A stretch of DNA of 64,000 bases from Drosophila pseudoobscura (GCF_009870125.1 NC_046680.1:12171501-12235500); one strand, 5' to 3'. Counted from the stretch's first letter, positions 39,655 through 47,938 are shown. Program-made: numbers and translations. The notes: a model not told the origin generated them from the letters alone.

Positions 39655-40404
39655 TTAGAAGCACAGGATGCCGAAGGGAATGATCTTCTTGCAGAGCTTC
39701 GCAGGGGCTTCGGTGCTCTCGTCAGAGTCTTGGCTTGGTGGTGGGCGTGGTGGAGGTGGTGGTGGGGGTGGGTAGTACGGGTAAGGAGGATAGTAGTGCG
39801 GTGGTGGATATGGATAATGCGGATGGTGAGGATGATCAGGCTTCTTCGTTGTAGTTGTTGTGGTAGTTGTTGTTGTTGTGTGATGATGGCCAGGGCCGCC
39901 AGGCCCGTGACCTCCGGGGCCTCCAGGGCCGCCAGGCCCGTGTCCGCCGGGGCCTCCAGGGCCTCCATGGCCTCCAGGCCCACCAGGCCCGTGTCCACCG
40001 TGTCCTCCAGGGCCGCCAGGGCCGTGACCGCCATGTTCCCAGCCGGGATGAGGATGGTACCCGTGATAAGGAGGTGGTGGATAGTACGGAGGATAGTACG
40101 GAGGGTAGTAGGGAGGGTACTTGGGATATGAATCGTGCGGCTTCTTTGTCGTGGTCTTGGGCTTCTTAGTAGTGGTGGTGCTGCTGCTTGGGAAGGTGAT
40201 AACCAAGTTGCCACTGCTGCCGATGTCGCCGGTGCCGAACAGCTTCCTCCACAGGGACGAGTCATGCTCGGCGTCGTTCTCCTCGATGCTGCTCAGCTCT
40301 GCGCTGTTCTCCAGCTCCTCCTTTTCGACGACAGGCTCGTCCTGAGCCAGGCCCAGTGCTCCGCAGAGCGCCAGGCAGAGGCATAGAGCCAGCTTGGTGC
40401 GCAT
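39655..40404 (-). CDS. Secreted Gly/His/Pro-rich protein, left edge of the cluster
   Basis: 249 aa in a single exon. Residues 1-20 are a signal peptide ending ALGLA. An acidic segment (21-50) follows, then a short hydrophobic patch with ITFPSS (about 69-74), Thr/Lys spacers, a PPYY repeat (97-108), a GGHGPGGPGG repeat region (125-172), a Thr run (176-186), a His/Pro/Tyr block and a poly-Pro run (212-219). The end is compact: KLCKKIIPFGILCF, with the only two Cys of the mature protein. The His density suggests metal or pH sensitivity, and the composition resembles extracellular matrix or cuticle-like proteins, but I recognise no family. A TATA box and initiator fit the ATG well. It lies head-to-head with the 41.3 kb gene. 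Overlapping frames on both strands are shadows of the GC-rich repeat. Confidence 0.85.
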   Translation of the reverse strand: MRTKLALCLCLALCGALGLAQDEPVVEKEELENSAELSSIEENDAEHDSSLWRKLFGTGDIGSSGNLVITFPSSSTTTTKKPKTTTKKPHDSYPKYPPYYPPYYPPYYPPPPYHGYHPHPGWEHGGHGPGGPGGHGGHGPGGPGGHGGPGGPGGHGPGGPGGPGGHGPGGPGHHHTTTTTTTTTTTKKPDHPHHPHYPYPPPHYYPPYPYYPPPPPPPPRPPPSQDSDESTEAPAKLCKKIIPFGILCF

Positions 40405-40452
40405 GGTGTGAAATGTTCGCTGCGAACTGATTGACAGATCGCACGAAATAAG

Positions 40453-40461
40453 CTATTTATA
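40453..40461 (-). promoter_or_regulatory. TATA box of the Gly/His/Pro-rich gene
   Basis: TATAAATAG on the minus strand. A TCAGTT initiator has its A at about 40428, 33 nt downstream of the first T, leaving a 24-nt leader before the ATG. Confidence 0.7.
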
Positions 40462-41207
40462 CCTGACTATCCTAGCCGCAAAAGCTCCACTGAGCTATAT
40501 TTCCAGAAACAGTATCGATCGCATGGATCCACTGAACACATTAACCCACTTTGAAAGCATTTTCAAAAGACCTCATAAAGAAACTGTCTCGTCAGTAAGC
40601 CATCAAGTTTGCATGCAAATTAATTCAGCTATTAAAATCAGCTCAGAACACGCCCCACAATATAGTCGTAGCTGCGGCTTTTTCGTTGAAATTAGTCTAA
40701 CGGTTATGTTTTGGTTGATTTTTGCATTTCTTAATGCCCAACTGGTTTCCACTCCAGCCCTCAAAGCAGGTGCGAGAAAAGATCAATGTTTCTTATTAAA
40801 TTTTATGGGAATTGAGAAGTGAATTTTGGCATGATCGATCATGAGAGTTCATATTCATTCATAGGTGGTAATAACAGAAATATAGCAATTCTTCACATAG
40901 ATATTATTCAGAAGAATGATTATGATACAGTTTTCGTGGAATCAAAGTGTAATTTTTGTTCTCTTTGATCGACATGTTTCTAAGATTTCGCTTTCGGTTT
41001 GGATTATATGTTGATTAGACTTTCCAAAATATTGGTAACTTCACGCGAAATATACACACTTCAAAAATTAACAGAAGCTTGGAATCCACATTGACATTGA
41101 CAAGTGACTCAGGCCGACTCCCATTTATAAATACTCGTAGTGGATGATATCTTTGACTGAAAAACTGATCCATTAATTACAACTCAGATAAGCCGAAGAG
41201 TTCTGGC
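40462..41207. other. Divergent intergenic interval within the cluster
   Basis: About 750 bp separate two head-to-head TATA boxes. No coding was found. One TACTCGTA octamer lies at 41132. It probably holds regulatory sequence for both flanking genes. Confidence 0.45.
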
Positions 41208-41217
41208 TATATAAAAG
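41208..41217 (+). promoter_or_regulatory. TATA box of the 41.3 kb gene
   Basis: TATATAAAAG, with a TTAGTT initiator whose A is at 41244, 34 nt after the T of TATAAAAG. The leader would be about 41 nt. Confidence 0.65.
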
Positions 41218-41284
41218 GTCGAACTGCCCACTCTTTTACGATTAGTTGGTACTTGAACTCTGGAAGTGTGGGATTATCTTCAAC

Positions 41285-41878
41285 ATGTTGGCCGCATCAC
41301 TTTGTGTCATTCTGCTGTTTCAAGTCAACTCAATTTCTGGCCAAATCTATCAAATCAATAAAATAAACTTGAACGACAACGTTCAGGCCATAAACCCATA
41401 TGGGAGCCACGTGCAGATCTTCGACTCGACCGATCATGGCCGCCCTTATCCGTGGTGGTGGGAGATGGTGAAGAATCTTACCATACAATCAAACACAACC
41501 ACCCAGGCCGTGCAAGTGATCAGTCCCTGGGGCAATGGCAGTGGCATCTTTCAGCTGAACACGATACCCACTCAGAGCAACGTAAACACACCGCTGCGCA
41601 CGCTCTTAAAGAACTGGTTCTTCCGACAACCAGCACAACCCAACATCCAAGTGCTGACCCTCGGGGGTCGAGCCCTAGCTGAAAAACAATACCTGCATGA
41701 ATTGAACCCAACTCACGTGCTGCTGCCACGGAGGCGGGCGACTGCAGGAAGGCGGCATCAGCAGCGTCGCATTCTGATGCGGAATCTTAGATCCGGTGAG
41801 GTCATGCTGATGAACACCCAAACCCTAAGAATGCCATTTTACGAGGACGACTGGGATGTAAGTGGATTCAAGCATTGA
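41285..41878 (+). CDS. Secreted protein with internal repeat, basic C terminus
   Basis: 197 aa in a single exon. The first in-frame ATG after the TATA/initiator pair was used; the open frame extends upstream but without ATG. Residues 1-19 are a signal peptide (ends SISG). The mature protein has potential N-glycosylation sites (NLT, NTT, NGS) and an apparent internal duplication: VQAINPYGSHVQIF and VQVISPWGNGSGIF. The C-terminal third is strongly basic (RRR, RRHQQRR). There are no cysteines in the mature chain. It lacks the IP[VL]W motif of its downstream neighbours, so its relation to them is by position, promoter and secretion only. No known family was recognised. Confidence 0.82.
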   Translation: MLAASLCVILLFQVNSISGQIYQINKINLNDNVQAINPYGSHVQIFDSTDHGRPYPWWWEMVKNLTIQSNTTTQAVQVISPWGNGSGIFQLNTIPTQSNVNTPLRTLLKNWFFRQPAQPNIQVLTLGGRALAEKQYLHELNPTHVLLPRRRATAGRRHQQRRILMRNLRSGEVMLMNTQTLRMPFYEDDWDVSGFKH

Positions 41879-41971
41879 AAAAATATCATACAATTATGTT
41901 GAAGCCATCTGCATTTCAGATCGAGACCAGTTACTCTGGCTGAAAGTCTAAACTGATATTTGTGACTATGA

Positions 41972-41977
41972 AATAAA
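41972..41977 (+). terminator. Poly(A) signal of the 41.3 kb gene
   Basis: AATAAA, 93 nt after the stop codon. Confidence 0.6.
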
Positions 41978-42419
41978 AAATGACTTTGCGAAACCTTTTT
42001 TGTGTTTTTTTTTTTGTTAATTTATATTGTATCCAAATAAGCTAAAGGAACTAGGCGTAGTAATAAAATGCTTCGCCCTTTTTCTCATCTCATATTTTGT
42101 ATGATCATTATATTTCAAAAATGATTGAGCCAGAATGTTTGTAGTAGTGCGTGAGTGAGTCTACTCAAATTCCAAGAATCAAGCTCCACCTGGCTTTGCT
42201 CTTATATAAAAATAGTATAAACTTATATAGTTTAAATAAGTGAAATGAGTAAAAAAGCGTGAAAGGAAAGAAACTGAAGAGAGAGACAATCGATTTCACC
42301 AGCGTCCAACTTATTAATGATCCGAAATTAGCATTTGCGGATCGCTGATTGCAGACATGTGCTAAATATGCAAACCCAATAGCCAGGCAGTCTTAGTTGG
42401 TCGCTGAACGCGTTTCGAT

Positions 42420-43055
42420 ATGAATCTGATCGAGTATCTACTGGGTCTGCTAGCTTGGGACTGTCTACGGTCAGGTCAGGCGTGGGCTTTTCGCTTGGAG
42501 GCGGAACAGTCCCGTACTGCAGGGCCGTGGCTGTATTTGCTGGCCTATCCGACGGCCCTACAACAGGTCGGTGGTGTTGGTGCCCTGCCCGGGATTCCCA
42601 TTAGGAGCCCGCAAGACGAGACGCCACTCAGCAGCTCCACCCGAGCGCCCCTCCTGTCCGAAGAAGAGCCGAGCTCGCAAAACATTCTGATACGCGAGCA
42701 GTTTCTGCAAGGAATTCTGCAGGGCCTCCAACAGTCCGCCGGCGGTGCTAGCGGAAACAGTATTTCCCCCGCTCTGCTGGCAGACTTTCTTTCTCAAGCC
42801 AGCATCACCAGCACGAGCACCACACGGAGCCCATCGGTTGAGAAATATGCCAACGAAGCGGACAGTGATGAGAATTATGACTACATAGACTTCAAGAATG
42901 GTTCCCGCATCAAATTTGACCTGGAGGTGGAGCAGAAGCCGGCGAATAAGATTATACAGCAGACCACCACGCGTCCAGTGGCGGTGGATCGTGCCCAACC
43001 CCAGCAATACCTCTACTATAGACCCTACACCACGTATTACCACCGAGTTGGCTGA
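42420..43055 (+). CDS. Secreted protein of unknown family
   Basis: 211 aa in a single exon. Residues 1-23 are a signal peptide (ends GQAWA, similar to the AGQAWA end of the signal peptide at 44.6 kb). A Pro/Ser-rich stretch follows, then a Leu/Gln-rich segment likely to be helical (about 90-125), a Ser/Thr spacer, and an acidic/aromatic block (ENYDYIDF, about 150-157). The protein ends Tyr-rich (QYLYYRPYTTYYHRVG). It has no Cys module and no clear IP[VL]W motif. A TTAGTT initiator (A at 42395) precedes the ATG by 25 nt; only a weak TAAATA lies at the TATA position. Function unknown. Confidence 0.8.
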   Translation: MNLIEYLLGLLAWDCLRSGQAWAFRLEAEQSRTAGPWLYLLAYPTALQQVGGVGALPGIPIRSPQDETPLSSSTRAPLLSEEEPSSQNILIREQFLQGILQGLQQSAGGASGNSISPALLADFLSQASITSTSTTRSPSVEKYANEADSDENYDYIDFKNGSRIKFDLEVEQKPANKIIQQTTTRPVAVDRAQPQQYLYYRPYTTYYHRVG

Positions 43056-43064
43056 GATCAAACC

Positions 43065-43070
43065 AATAAA
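43065..43070 (+). terminator. Poly(A) signal of the 42.4 kb gene
   Basis: AATAAA only 9 nt after the stop codon, giving a very short 3' UTR. Confidence 0.55.
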
Positions 43071-43328
43071 GTTAATTTATTCATAAACTAGAGATGATTG
43101 GCGAATTAGCGATGTTTAGTAATAGAAGGGCTTGAAGGGTCATTAGTCTACTAAGATATGCGCTGGTCGTGTTTTTTCAATTCTGGAATTTCACCCATCA
43201 AGACAATAAATATTCAAATCGGTGAAATGGATCTCTTTCCCAGTTCGATTCCCCTCTCGGACCAATCTCAAGTTTGATCTTTTGATGGCCAAGAGCACAA
43301 TTCCAATTTACGACACCCTGAGAAACTG

Positions 43329-43335
43329 TATAAAA
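43329..43335 (+). promoter_or_regulatory. TATA box of the 43.4 kb gene
   Basis: TATAAAA with a TTAGTT initiator (A at 43363) 34 nt downstream. The stretch from TATA to the ATG is visibly related to the promoter at 44580. Confidence 0.7.
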
Positions 43336-43407
43336 CTCTTCGTGTCTGGCCGCTGTCACATTAGTTCTAACCGAACCGGAGCGCCGTAGAATCTCATTCG
43401 AATCGAA

Positions 43408-44298
43408 ATGATCATCCAGACCGTGGGTCTGCTCTTCCTGTTGGCTGGTCAAGTCTATGGCCAGTCAATCAGTATTCCAATCCCGGTATACAGCCTAAGT
43501 AGCATCTACTCCGCTTTGACTGGAACGGGAGGCAGCTCTAACTCTGCGTCAAGTTCAGGATCATCTAGTAGCAGCAGCAGCAGTAGCAACGATGCTCAGG
43601 ATGATTACGATGCTTACCTGAATGAATACTACAGCAATTACTGGCAGAACTTTTACCAGAATCAGGCGCTCTATGGTCCCTATGGGCCATATGGTCCTTA
43701 TGGGCCCAATGGTCCTTATGGGCCGAGTGGTCCTTTTGGTCCAACTCCAGCACCAACAACAGCCCCAACACGTGCACCAACAACAACCCCAACACCTGCA
43801 CCAACATCAGCACCAATCACAACTTCAACCGCAGTCGCACCCACGGCAACGCCGATTACAACTTCGACCGCAGTAGCACCCACTGTGAACCCTGGAACAA
43901 CTTCGACCGCAGTAGCACCCACTGTGAACCCTGGAACAACTTCGACCGCAGTAGCACCCTCTGTGGACCCTGGCACAAGTTCGACCACAGATGCATCCAC
44001 TGCGGACCCTGGCACAACTTCCACTGCACTCCCAACTGTAAACACGGACATGACATCAGACGCAGTCGGAGGAAAAAGGTTCCGCACCACTCCTCTACCT
44101 TTTCACTACGTTCCAGGCACTTTCCTCAGTCCCTACGATCTGTACCGTATTAACTCAAACCCGAACAATATGCAAGCTGCAGCCTCATCCTCAGCAACAT
44201 CGGCAGCAGACACATCGGCAGTGTATATCCCATACGGCTCTGTCCACCATCGCCTATCGCGGCCAAGTCCTTACTTTGGATTAGAGGCTAACAAGTAG
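43408..44298 (+). CDS. Secreted mucin-like protein, IPVY motif, no Cys module
   Basis: 296 aa in a single exon. The signal peptide (1-18, LLFLLAGQVYG) is close to that of the gene at 44.6 kb. The family motif follows directly (SIPIPVYSLSSIYS, about 21-34), then a Ser run, a Tyr/Asn block with YWQNFYQNQ, a YGP triplet repeat (GPYGPYGPYGP), and a Thr/Pro-rich region with five 13-aa units built on GTTSTAVAPTVNP. The C-terminal part (about 225-296) is not repetitive and has VYIPYGS near the end. There are no cysteines in the mature chain, so it lacks the C-terminal module of its paralogs. The Thr/Ser/Pro array suggests heavy O-glycosylation. It is clearly a tandem paralog of the next gene. Function unknown. 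Confidence 0.85.
   Translation: MIIQTVGLLFLLAGQVYGQSISIPIPVYSLSSIYSALTGTGGSSNSASSSGSSSSSSSSSNDAQDDYDAYLNEYYSNYWQNFYQNQALYGPYGPYGPYGPNGPYGPSGPFGPTPAPTTAPTRAPTTTPTPAPTSAPITTSTAVAPTATPITTSTAVAPTVNPGTTSTAVAPTVNPGTTSTAVAPSVDPGTSSTTDASTADPGTTSTALPTVNTDMTSDAVGGKRFRTTPLPFHYVPGTFLSPYDLYRINSNPNNMQAAASSSATSAADTSAVYIPYGSVHHRLSRPSPYFGLEANK
43816..44010 (+). repeat. 39-bp coding tandem repeat, 5 units
   Basis: Five units of 13 codons (core TTSTAVAPT), in frame. The middle copies are nearly identical and the last is diverged. The copy count is likely to vary between individuals. Confidence 0.8.
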
Positions 44299-44579
44299 AG
44301 GCTTATGTTTATCGTGCTTTTAAAACGACTAACTAAATTAACAAAAACAAAAAAAGTATTCAGTAAAAATTTTATTGGCTGTCTTTCTGGCTTTCTAAGG
44401 CTCGAAAACGATCATGGCCCTTGCACGTGGGTTCGATTTCCTTTTTAAACTGTAGGCTACGCTACCATCAATAAATATTCGATGTTTACGATCATTGAAT
44501 AAGAATACGAGCGTTCCTTTCTTCTGTTCACATGGAGCGATATATTATTCTAACGACTTCAGTGGGCTGTATAAAGCTC

Positions 44580-44586
44580 TAGGTAT
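44580..44586 (+). promoter_or_regulatory. TATA box of the 44.6 kb gene
   Basis: TATAAAG with a TCAGTT initiator (A at 44614) 34 nt downstream. It shares the string TCTGG-CGCTG and the leader element AACCGGAG with the promoter of the previous gene. Confidence 0.7.
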
Positions 44587-44645
44587 CTGGTCGCTGCCTC
44601 TTCAGTTCTTGGCTAACCGGAGTGGTGAATAATCTGTGTCTTAGA

Positions 44646-46541
44646 ATGATATTTCAAACCTTACTGCTGTTCTTACTCGCTGGCCAGGCCTGGGCCCAGT
44701 TGTTGACCATACGGATTCCTGTGTGGAGTTTTGGGAATTTGTTCTCGCAACCTACGGGTACAGGATCCAACGCTGCCGCTGGGTCAAGCAACGAGAACGA
44801 CCAAGCGAACGCAGATAACGAATATCTGAGCAACTATTATAACAACTACTGGAACGGCTTTTACCAGAATCAAGCGGAGTATGGCCCATACGGAGTCTTT
44901 GGACAATTTTCTCCTGCTTATTCTACCACCACCGAAGCTCCTGCTACAATTCCAACCACTGCAACACCACAATCAACCACAACTAATTATATGAGTCTTT
45001 GCTCGGTTTTTCCTCATCTTCCAGAGTGCCAAGGATCTAGCACAACGTATACTTCAACCGCATCGACTGCGATTCCCACTTCAACACCACAATCAACCAC
45101 AACGGAGTCGCTTTGTTCTGTTTTTCCTCAGCTTCCAGTGTGCCAAATATCGACCACAACTGAAGGTTCAACAACATCCACAGCGATTCCACATACAGAT
45201 TCCACAACGCTGGCATATTCAACGACATCTACAGCGATTCCACCAACAGATTCCACCACATTTGGAAGTTCAACAACATCGACAGCGATTCCACCAACAG
45301 ATTCCACGACGCTGGCAGATTCAACGACATCTACAGCGATTCCACCAACAGATTCAACCACATTTGGAAGTTCAACAACATCCACAGCGATTCCACAAAC
45401 AGATTCTACGACGCTGGCAGATTCTACGACATCTACAGCGATTCCACCAACAGGTTCCACCACATTTGGAAGTTCAACAACATCCACAGCGATTCCACCT
45501 ACAGATTCCACCACATTTGGAAGCTCAACAACATCCACAGCGATTCCACCAACAGATTCCACGACGCTGGCAGATTCAACGACATCTACAGCGATTCCAC
45601 CAACAGATTCAACCACATTTGGAAGTTCAACAACATCCACAGCGATTCCACAAACAGATTCTACGACGCTGGCAGATTCTACGACATCTACAGCGATTCC
45701 ACCAACAGATTCCACGACGCTGGCAGATTCAACGACATCTACAGCGATTCCACCAACAGATTCAACCACATTTGGAAGTTCAACAACATCCACAGCGATT
45801 CCACAAACAGATTCTACGACGCTGGCAGATTCTACGACATCTACAGCGATTCCACCAACAGGTTCCACCACATTTGGAAGTTCAACAACATCCACAGCGA
45901 TTCCACCTACAGATTCCACCACATTTGGAAGCTCAACAACATCCACAGCGATTCCACCAACAGATTCCACGACGCTGGCAGATTCAACGACATCTACAGC
46001 GATTCCACCAACAGATTCAACCACATTTGGAAGTTCAACAACATCCACAGCGATTCCACCAACAGATTCCACGACGCTGGCAGATTCTACGACATCTACA
46101 GCGATTCCACCAACAGATTCCACCACAATAGGAAGTTTAACAACGTCTACAGCGTTGCCTAATACTGGAAGCACCGCAGATGATGTAGAACCAACAACTG
46201 AATCCTCCCTTTGCATAACCTTTCCTCATCTTCCGGTGTGCCAAGGAACAAAAACTGTTCACCTGGAAGGTGGTAATATTGGATCGGGTATTGCTGAGTT
46301 GAAGCCGGATCAGCATTTGTCGATCATATCGGAGCCTCACTCTGTGACTTCGCTGTGTTTTTACTATCCCCGTCTGTGCATGAAGCCAGAACAGGCGCAG
46401 TTCGTGCGATTGTCGGATGGGACTGGAAAGCCACTCTTGCTAATATCATCCATCATCGAAGGACGACCATCTTCCCAGGATCATCCAACATTGTGGCGTG
46501 CCATAAGGAGACACATCAGAGAAGCAGCTTCTCGTCTATGA
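44646..46541 (+). CDS. Large secreted mucin with 17-aa repeats and four-Cys C-terminal module
   Basis: 631 aa in a single exon. The ATG at 44646 is used; the frame is open a little upstream but without ATG. The signal peptide (1-17) ends AGQAWA. The family motif TIRIPVWSFGNLFS follows, then a Tyr/Asn block (NNYWNGFYQNQ). Two stand-alone half-modules SLC-x3-FP-[HQ]LP-x-CQ come next (Cys119/128 and 157/166). Nineteen full 17-aa units TTSTAIPPTDSTT(FGSS or LADS) span 176-498, plus a partial one. The C-terminal module has Cys523/532 in a third SLCITFPHLPVC and Cys571/578 in SLCFYYPRLC, followed by AQFVRL and GKPLLLI. A basic tail closes the chain. The Thr density predicts a heavily O-glycosylated mucin. 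All cysteines pair naturally as C-x8-C and C-x6-C. No named family was recognised. Confidence 0.88.
   Translation: MIFQTLLLFLLAGQAWAQLLTIRIPVWSFGNLFSQPTGTGSNAAAGSSNENDQANADNEYLSNYYNNYWNGFYQNQAEYGPYGVFGQFSPAYSTTTEAPATIPTTATPQSTTTNYMSLCSVFPHLPECQGSSTTYTSTASTAIPTSTPQSTTTESLCSVFPQLPVCQISTTTEGSTTSTAIPHTDSTTLAYSTTSTAIPPTDSTTFGSSTTSTAIPPTDSTTLADSTTSTAIPPTDSTTFGSSTTSTAIPQTDSTTLADSTTSTAIPPTGSTTFGSSTTSTAIPPTDSTTFGSSTTSTAIPPTDSTTLADSTTSTAIPPTDSTTFGSSTTSTAIPQTDSTTLADSTTSTAIPPTDSTTLADSTTSTAIPPTDSTTFGSSTTSTAIPQTDSTTLADSTTSTAIPPTGSTTFGSSTTSTAIPPTDSTTFGSSTTSTAIPPTDSTTLADSTTSTAIPPTDSTTFGSSTTSTAIPPTDSTTLADSTTSTAIPPTDSTTIGSLTTSTALPNTGSTADDVEPTTESSLCITFPHLPVCQGTKTVHLEGGNIGSGIAELKPDQHLSIISEPHSVTSLCFYYPRLCMKPEQAQFVRLSDGTGKPLLLISSIIEGRPSSQDHPTLWRAIRRHIREAASRL
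45171..46139 (+). repeat. 51-bp coding tandem repeat, 19 units
   Basis: Nineteen in-frame units of 17 codons, alternating mostly between FGSS and LADS endings. By my reading 45282-45651 is identical base for base to 45690-46059, an offset of 408 bp (8 units), so a multi-unit block duplicated recently. A partial twentieth unit follows. Confidence 0.88.
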
Positions 46542-46618
46542 ACAATTATTGCTCATAATGCTGAAATACTCAAATATGCAAGGAAATTAGCTGTATCTTG
46601 CTTATCTCAAACAATATG

Positions 46619-46624
46619 AATAAA
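46619..46624 (+). terminator. Poly(A) signal of the 44.6 kb gene
   Basis: AATAAA, 77 nt after the stop codon. Confidence 0.6.
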
Positions 46625-46756
46625 ATTCTGAATGGCATTGTATTCGGCCATACAAACTACTAGTTAGTTGAACAATTGTGTTAACTGTAGAGCTCTTGTG
46701 TTGTAAATGGCCCAGGGGCATAATCATCAGCATTATTATTAGTTTGTAGAAGCCTC

Positions 46757-46764
46757 TATAAAAG
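46757..46764 (+). promoter_or_regulatory. TATA box of the 46.8 kb gene
   Basis: TATAAAAG with a TTCAGTT initiator (A at 46791) 34 nt downstream, then a 21-nt leader. Confidence 0.68.
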
Positions 46765-46811
46765 CATTTCTTCCAGTTGGCTCTGGTTTCAGTTCGGATC
46801 TAGGCATCGAA

Positions 46812-47927
46812 ATGCGAGCTTTTCTTATGATTTTGGCTGTCAGTTCTCCAGTATGGAGCGAAAGTTCTGAGAGAACTCTCAGGATGAATATTCCTCTCTG
46901 GGATGTGTCTGATCTGTACTCGAGACTTTCAAGCGCTTTAAATCCACCAAGTACCACGCAAATGCCGCGAGAGACTCAAGCTTCTGCTTCTTGGGATGAT
47001 TATTACAATGCGTTACTTGTGAAATACCATAAAAAGAAAAAGGAGTACGGATTATATTCATCAAGTGATCTGGTACCAGTAGATCCGCTGCCGCCTCTTC
47101 CTCGTCCACTGCCTCAGCGGCCTTTGCGACCACTGAGGCCCCTTCGACCGGATCGGCCAAGGCCCAAACCAACTCGAAGGCCTACTAGAAAAACCACAAC
47201 AACAAGAAGACCAAGAAGAACGACCAGAATATCTACAACCATTACAACATCAACGACTGCAGCCCCCTCGAGCTCATCAACAACTGCAGCCCCCCCGAGT
47301 TCAGTTTCAACAACGACTGAGGCATCCACCAGCACAACAATTTCTCCTGCAACAAACTCCACTACTTCGAGCTCAGTAATAACAGGATCCACCACAACGG
47401 GATCCTCTGTAACAGGAACCTCGACTACGGGAGTTGCATTATCCAATCGACATAGAGAACCAAGTATATCATTAGAATCACCGACTGCTTATCCAATTTG
47501 CGCACTTTTCCCCCATCTGCCAGCCTGCAGTACATATTCGTTCTCCCAAAGCACTACACTCAGGACCCCGACAGTCTTAAGTTTGGATGGCCAGGCCGCA
47601 ACCGATGTCGATCTCCAACCTGAACAGAAGTTAACAGTGCAATCGCCACCCCAGTCCGTGTCCTCACTGTGTCACAACTATCCTCGCCTCTGTGCCCAAC
47701 CGGAAGAGGCGCAGTATGTCCGTCTAACCGATGGCCATGGGAAACCGATGCTCCTTATATTTCCTGGTCCGGAAAAATTGCCTCCACCGCCCAAGGCAGC
47801 CTCAAAACGGGTCATCGGAATACAACGCCATAGTTTGCGCCCCACCCGACGATCAAATTGGCAGAGGCCGCAGGAAAGGAAATATGTTTATCGTTTAATT
47901 AAGAAGACTGGGAATCACAGATTATAA
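46812..47927 (+). CDS. Secreted protein, IPLW motif, Thr-rich linker, four-Cys module
   Basis: 371 aa in a single exon. The signal peptide (1-16) ends SPVWS. The family motif RMNIPLWDVSDLYSRLS follows, then a WDDYYNALLVKYHKK block matching the Tyr/Asn block of the two preceding genes. A Pro/Arg-rich segment with repeated LRPLRP, an Arg/Thr segment (PTRRPTRKTTTTRRPRR) and a Ser/Thr mucin-like linker lead to the Cys module. Its cysteines are Cys230/239 (ICALFPHLPAC) and Cys287/294 (SLCHNYPRLC), followed by AQYVRL and GKPMLLIF. The basic C-terminal tail contains RPTRRSNWQR, also found at the end of the next family member. The linker shows no long tandem array, unlike the gene at 44.6 kb. Function unknown. 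Confidence 0.87.
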   Translation: MRAFLMILAVSSPVWSESSERTLRMNIPLWDVSDLYSRLSSALNPPSTTQMPRETQASASWDDYYNALLVKYHKKKKEYGLYSSSDLVPVDPLPPLPRPLPQRPLRPLRPLRPDRPRPKPTRRPTRKTTTTRRPRRTTRISTTITTSTTAAPSSSSTTAAPPSSVSTTTEASTSTTISPATNSTTSSSVITGSTTTGSSVTGTSTTGVALSNRHREPSISLESPTAYPICALFPHLPACSTYSFSQSTTLRTPTVLSLDGQAATDVDLQPEQKLTVQSPPQSVSSLCHNYPRLCAQPEEAQYVRLTDGHGKPMLLIFPGPEKLPPPPKAASKRVIGIQRHSLRPTRRSNWQRPQERKYVYRLIKKTGNHRL

Positions 47928-47938
47928 ATCAACTATTT

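Noticed and set aside
39556-40265. ORFs on both strands overlapping the His/Gly/Pro-rich gene
   Set aside because: They lack signal peptides or promoter elements. The chosen minus-strand frame has a signal peptide, TATA, initiator and poly(A) signal.
43208-43216. AATAAA upstream of the 43.4 kb gene as a poly(A) signal
   Set aside because: A matching CAATAAATATTC occurs at the same place before the paralog at 44.6 kb, so it is more likely part of the duplicated upstream region.
45262-46131. 289-codon ORF in another plus-strand frame of the same repeat
   Set aside because: Same reason: repeat periodicity. It starts and ends within the array and has no unique sequence.
45128-46216. 362-codon antisense ORF across the mucin repeat
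   Set aside because: The repeat unit is 51 bp, a multiple of three, so a frame that is open in one unit is open in all. No signal peptide, start context or non-repetitive extension is present.
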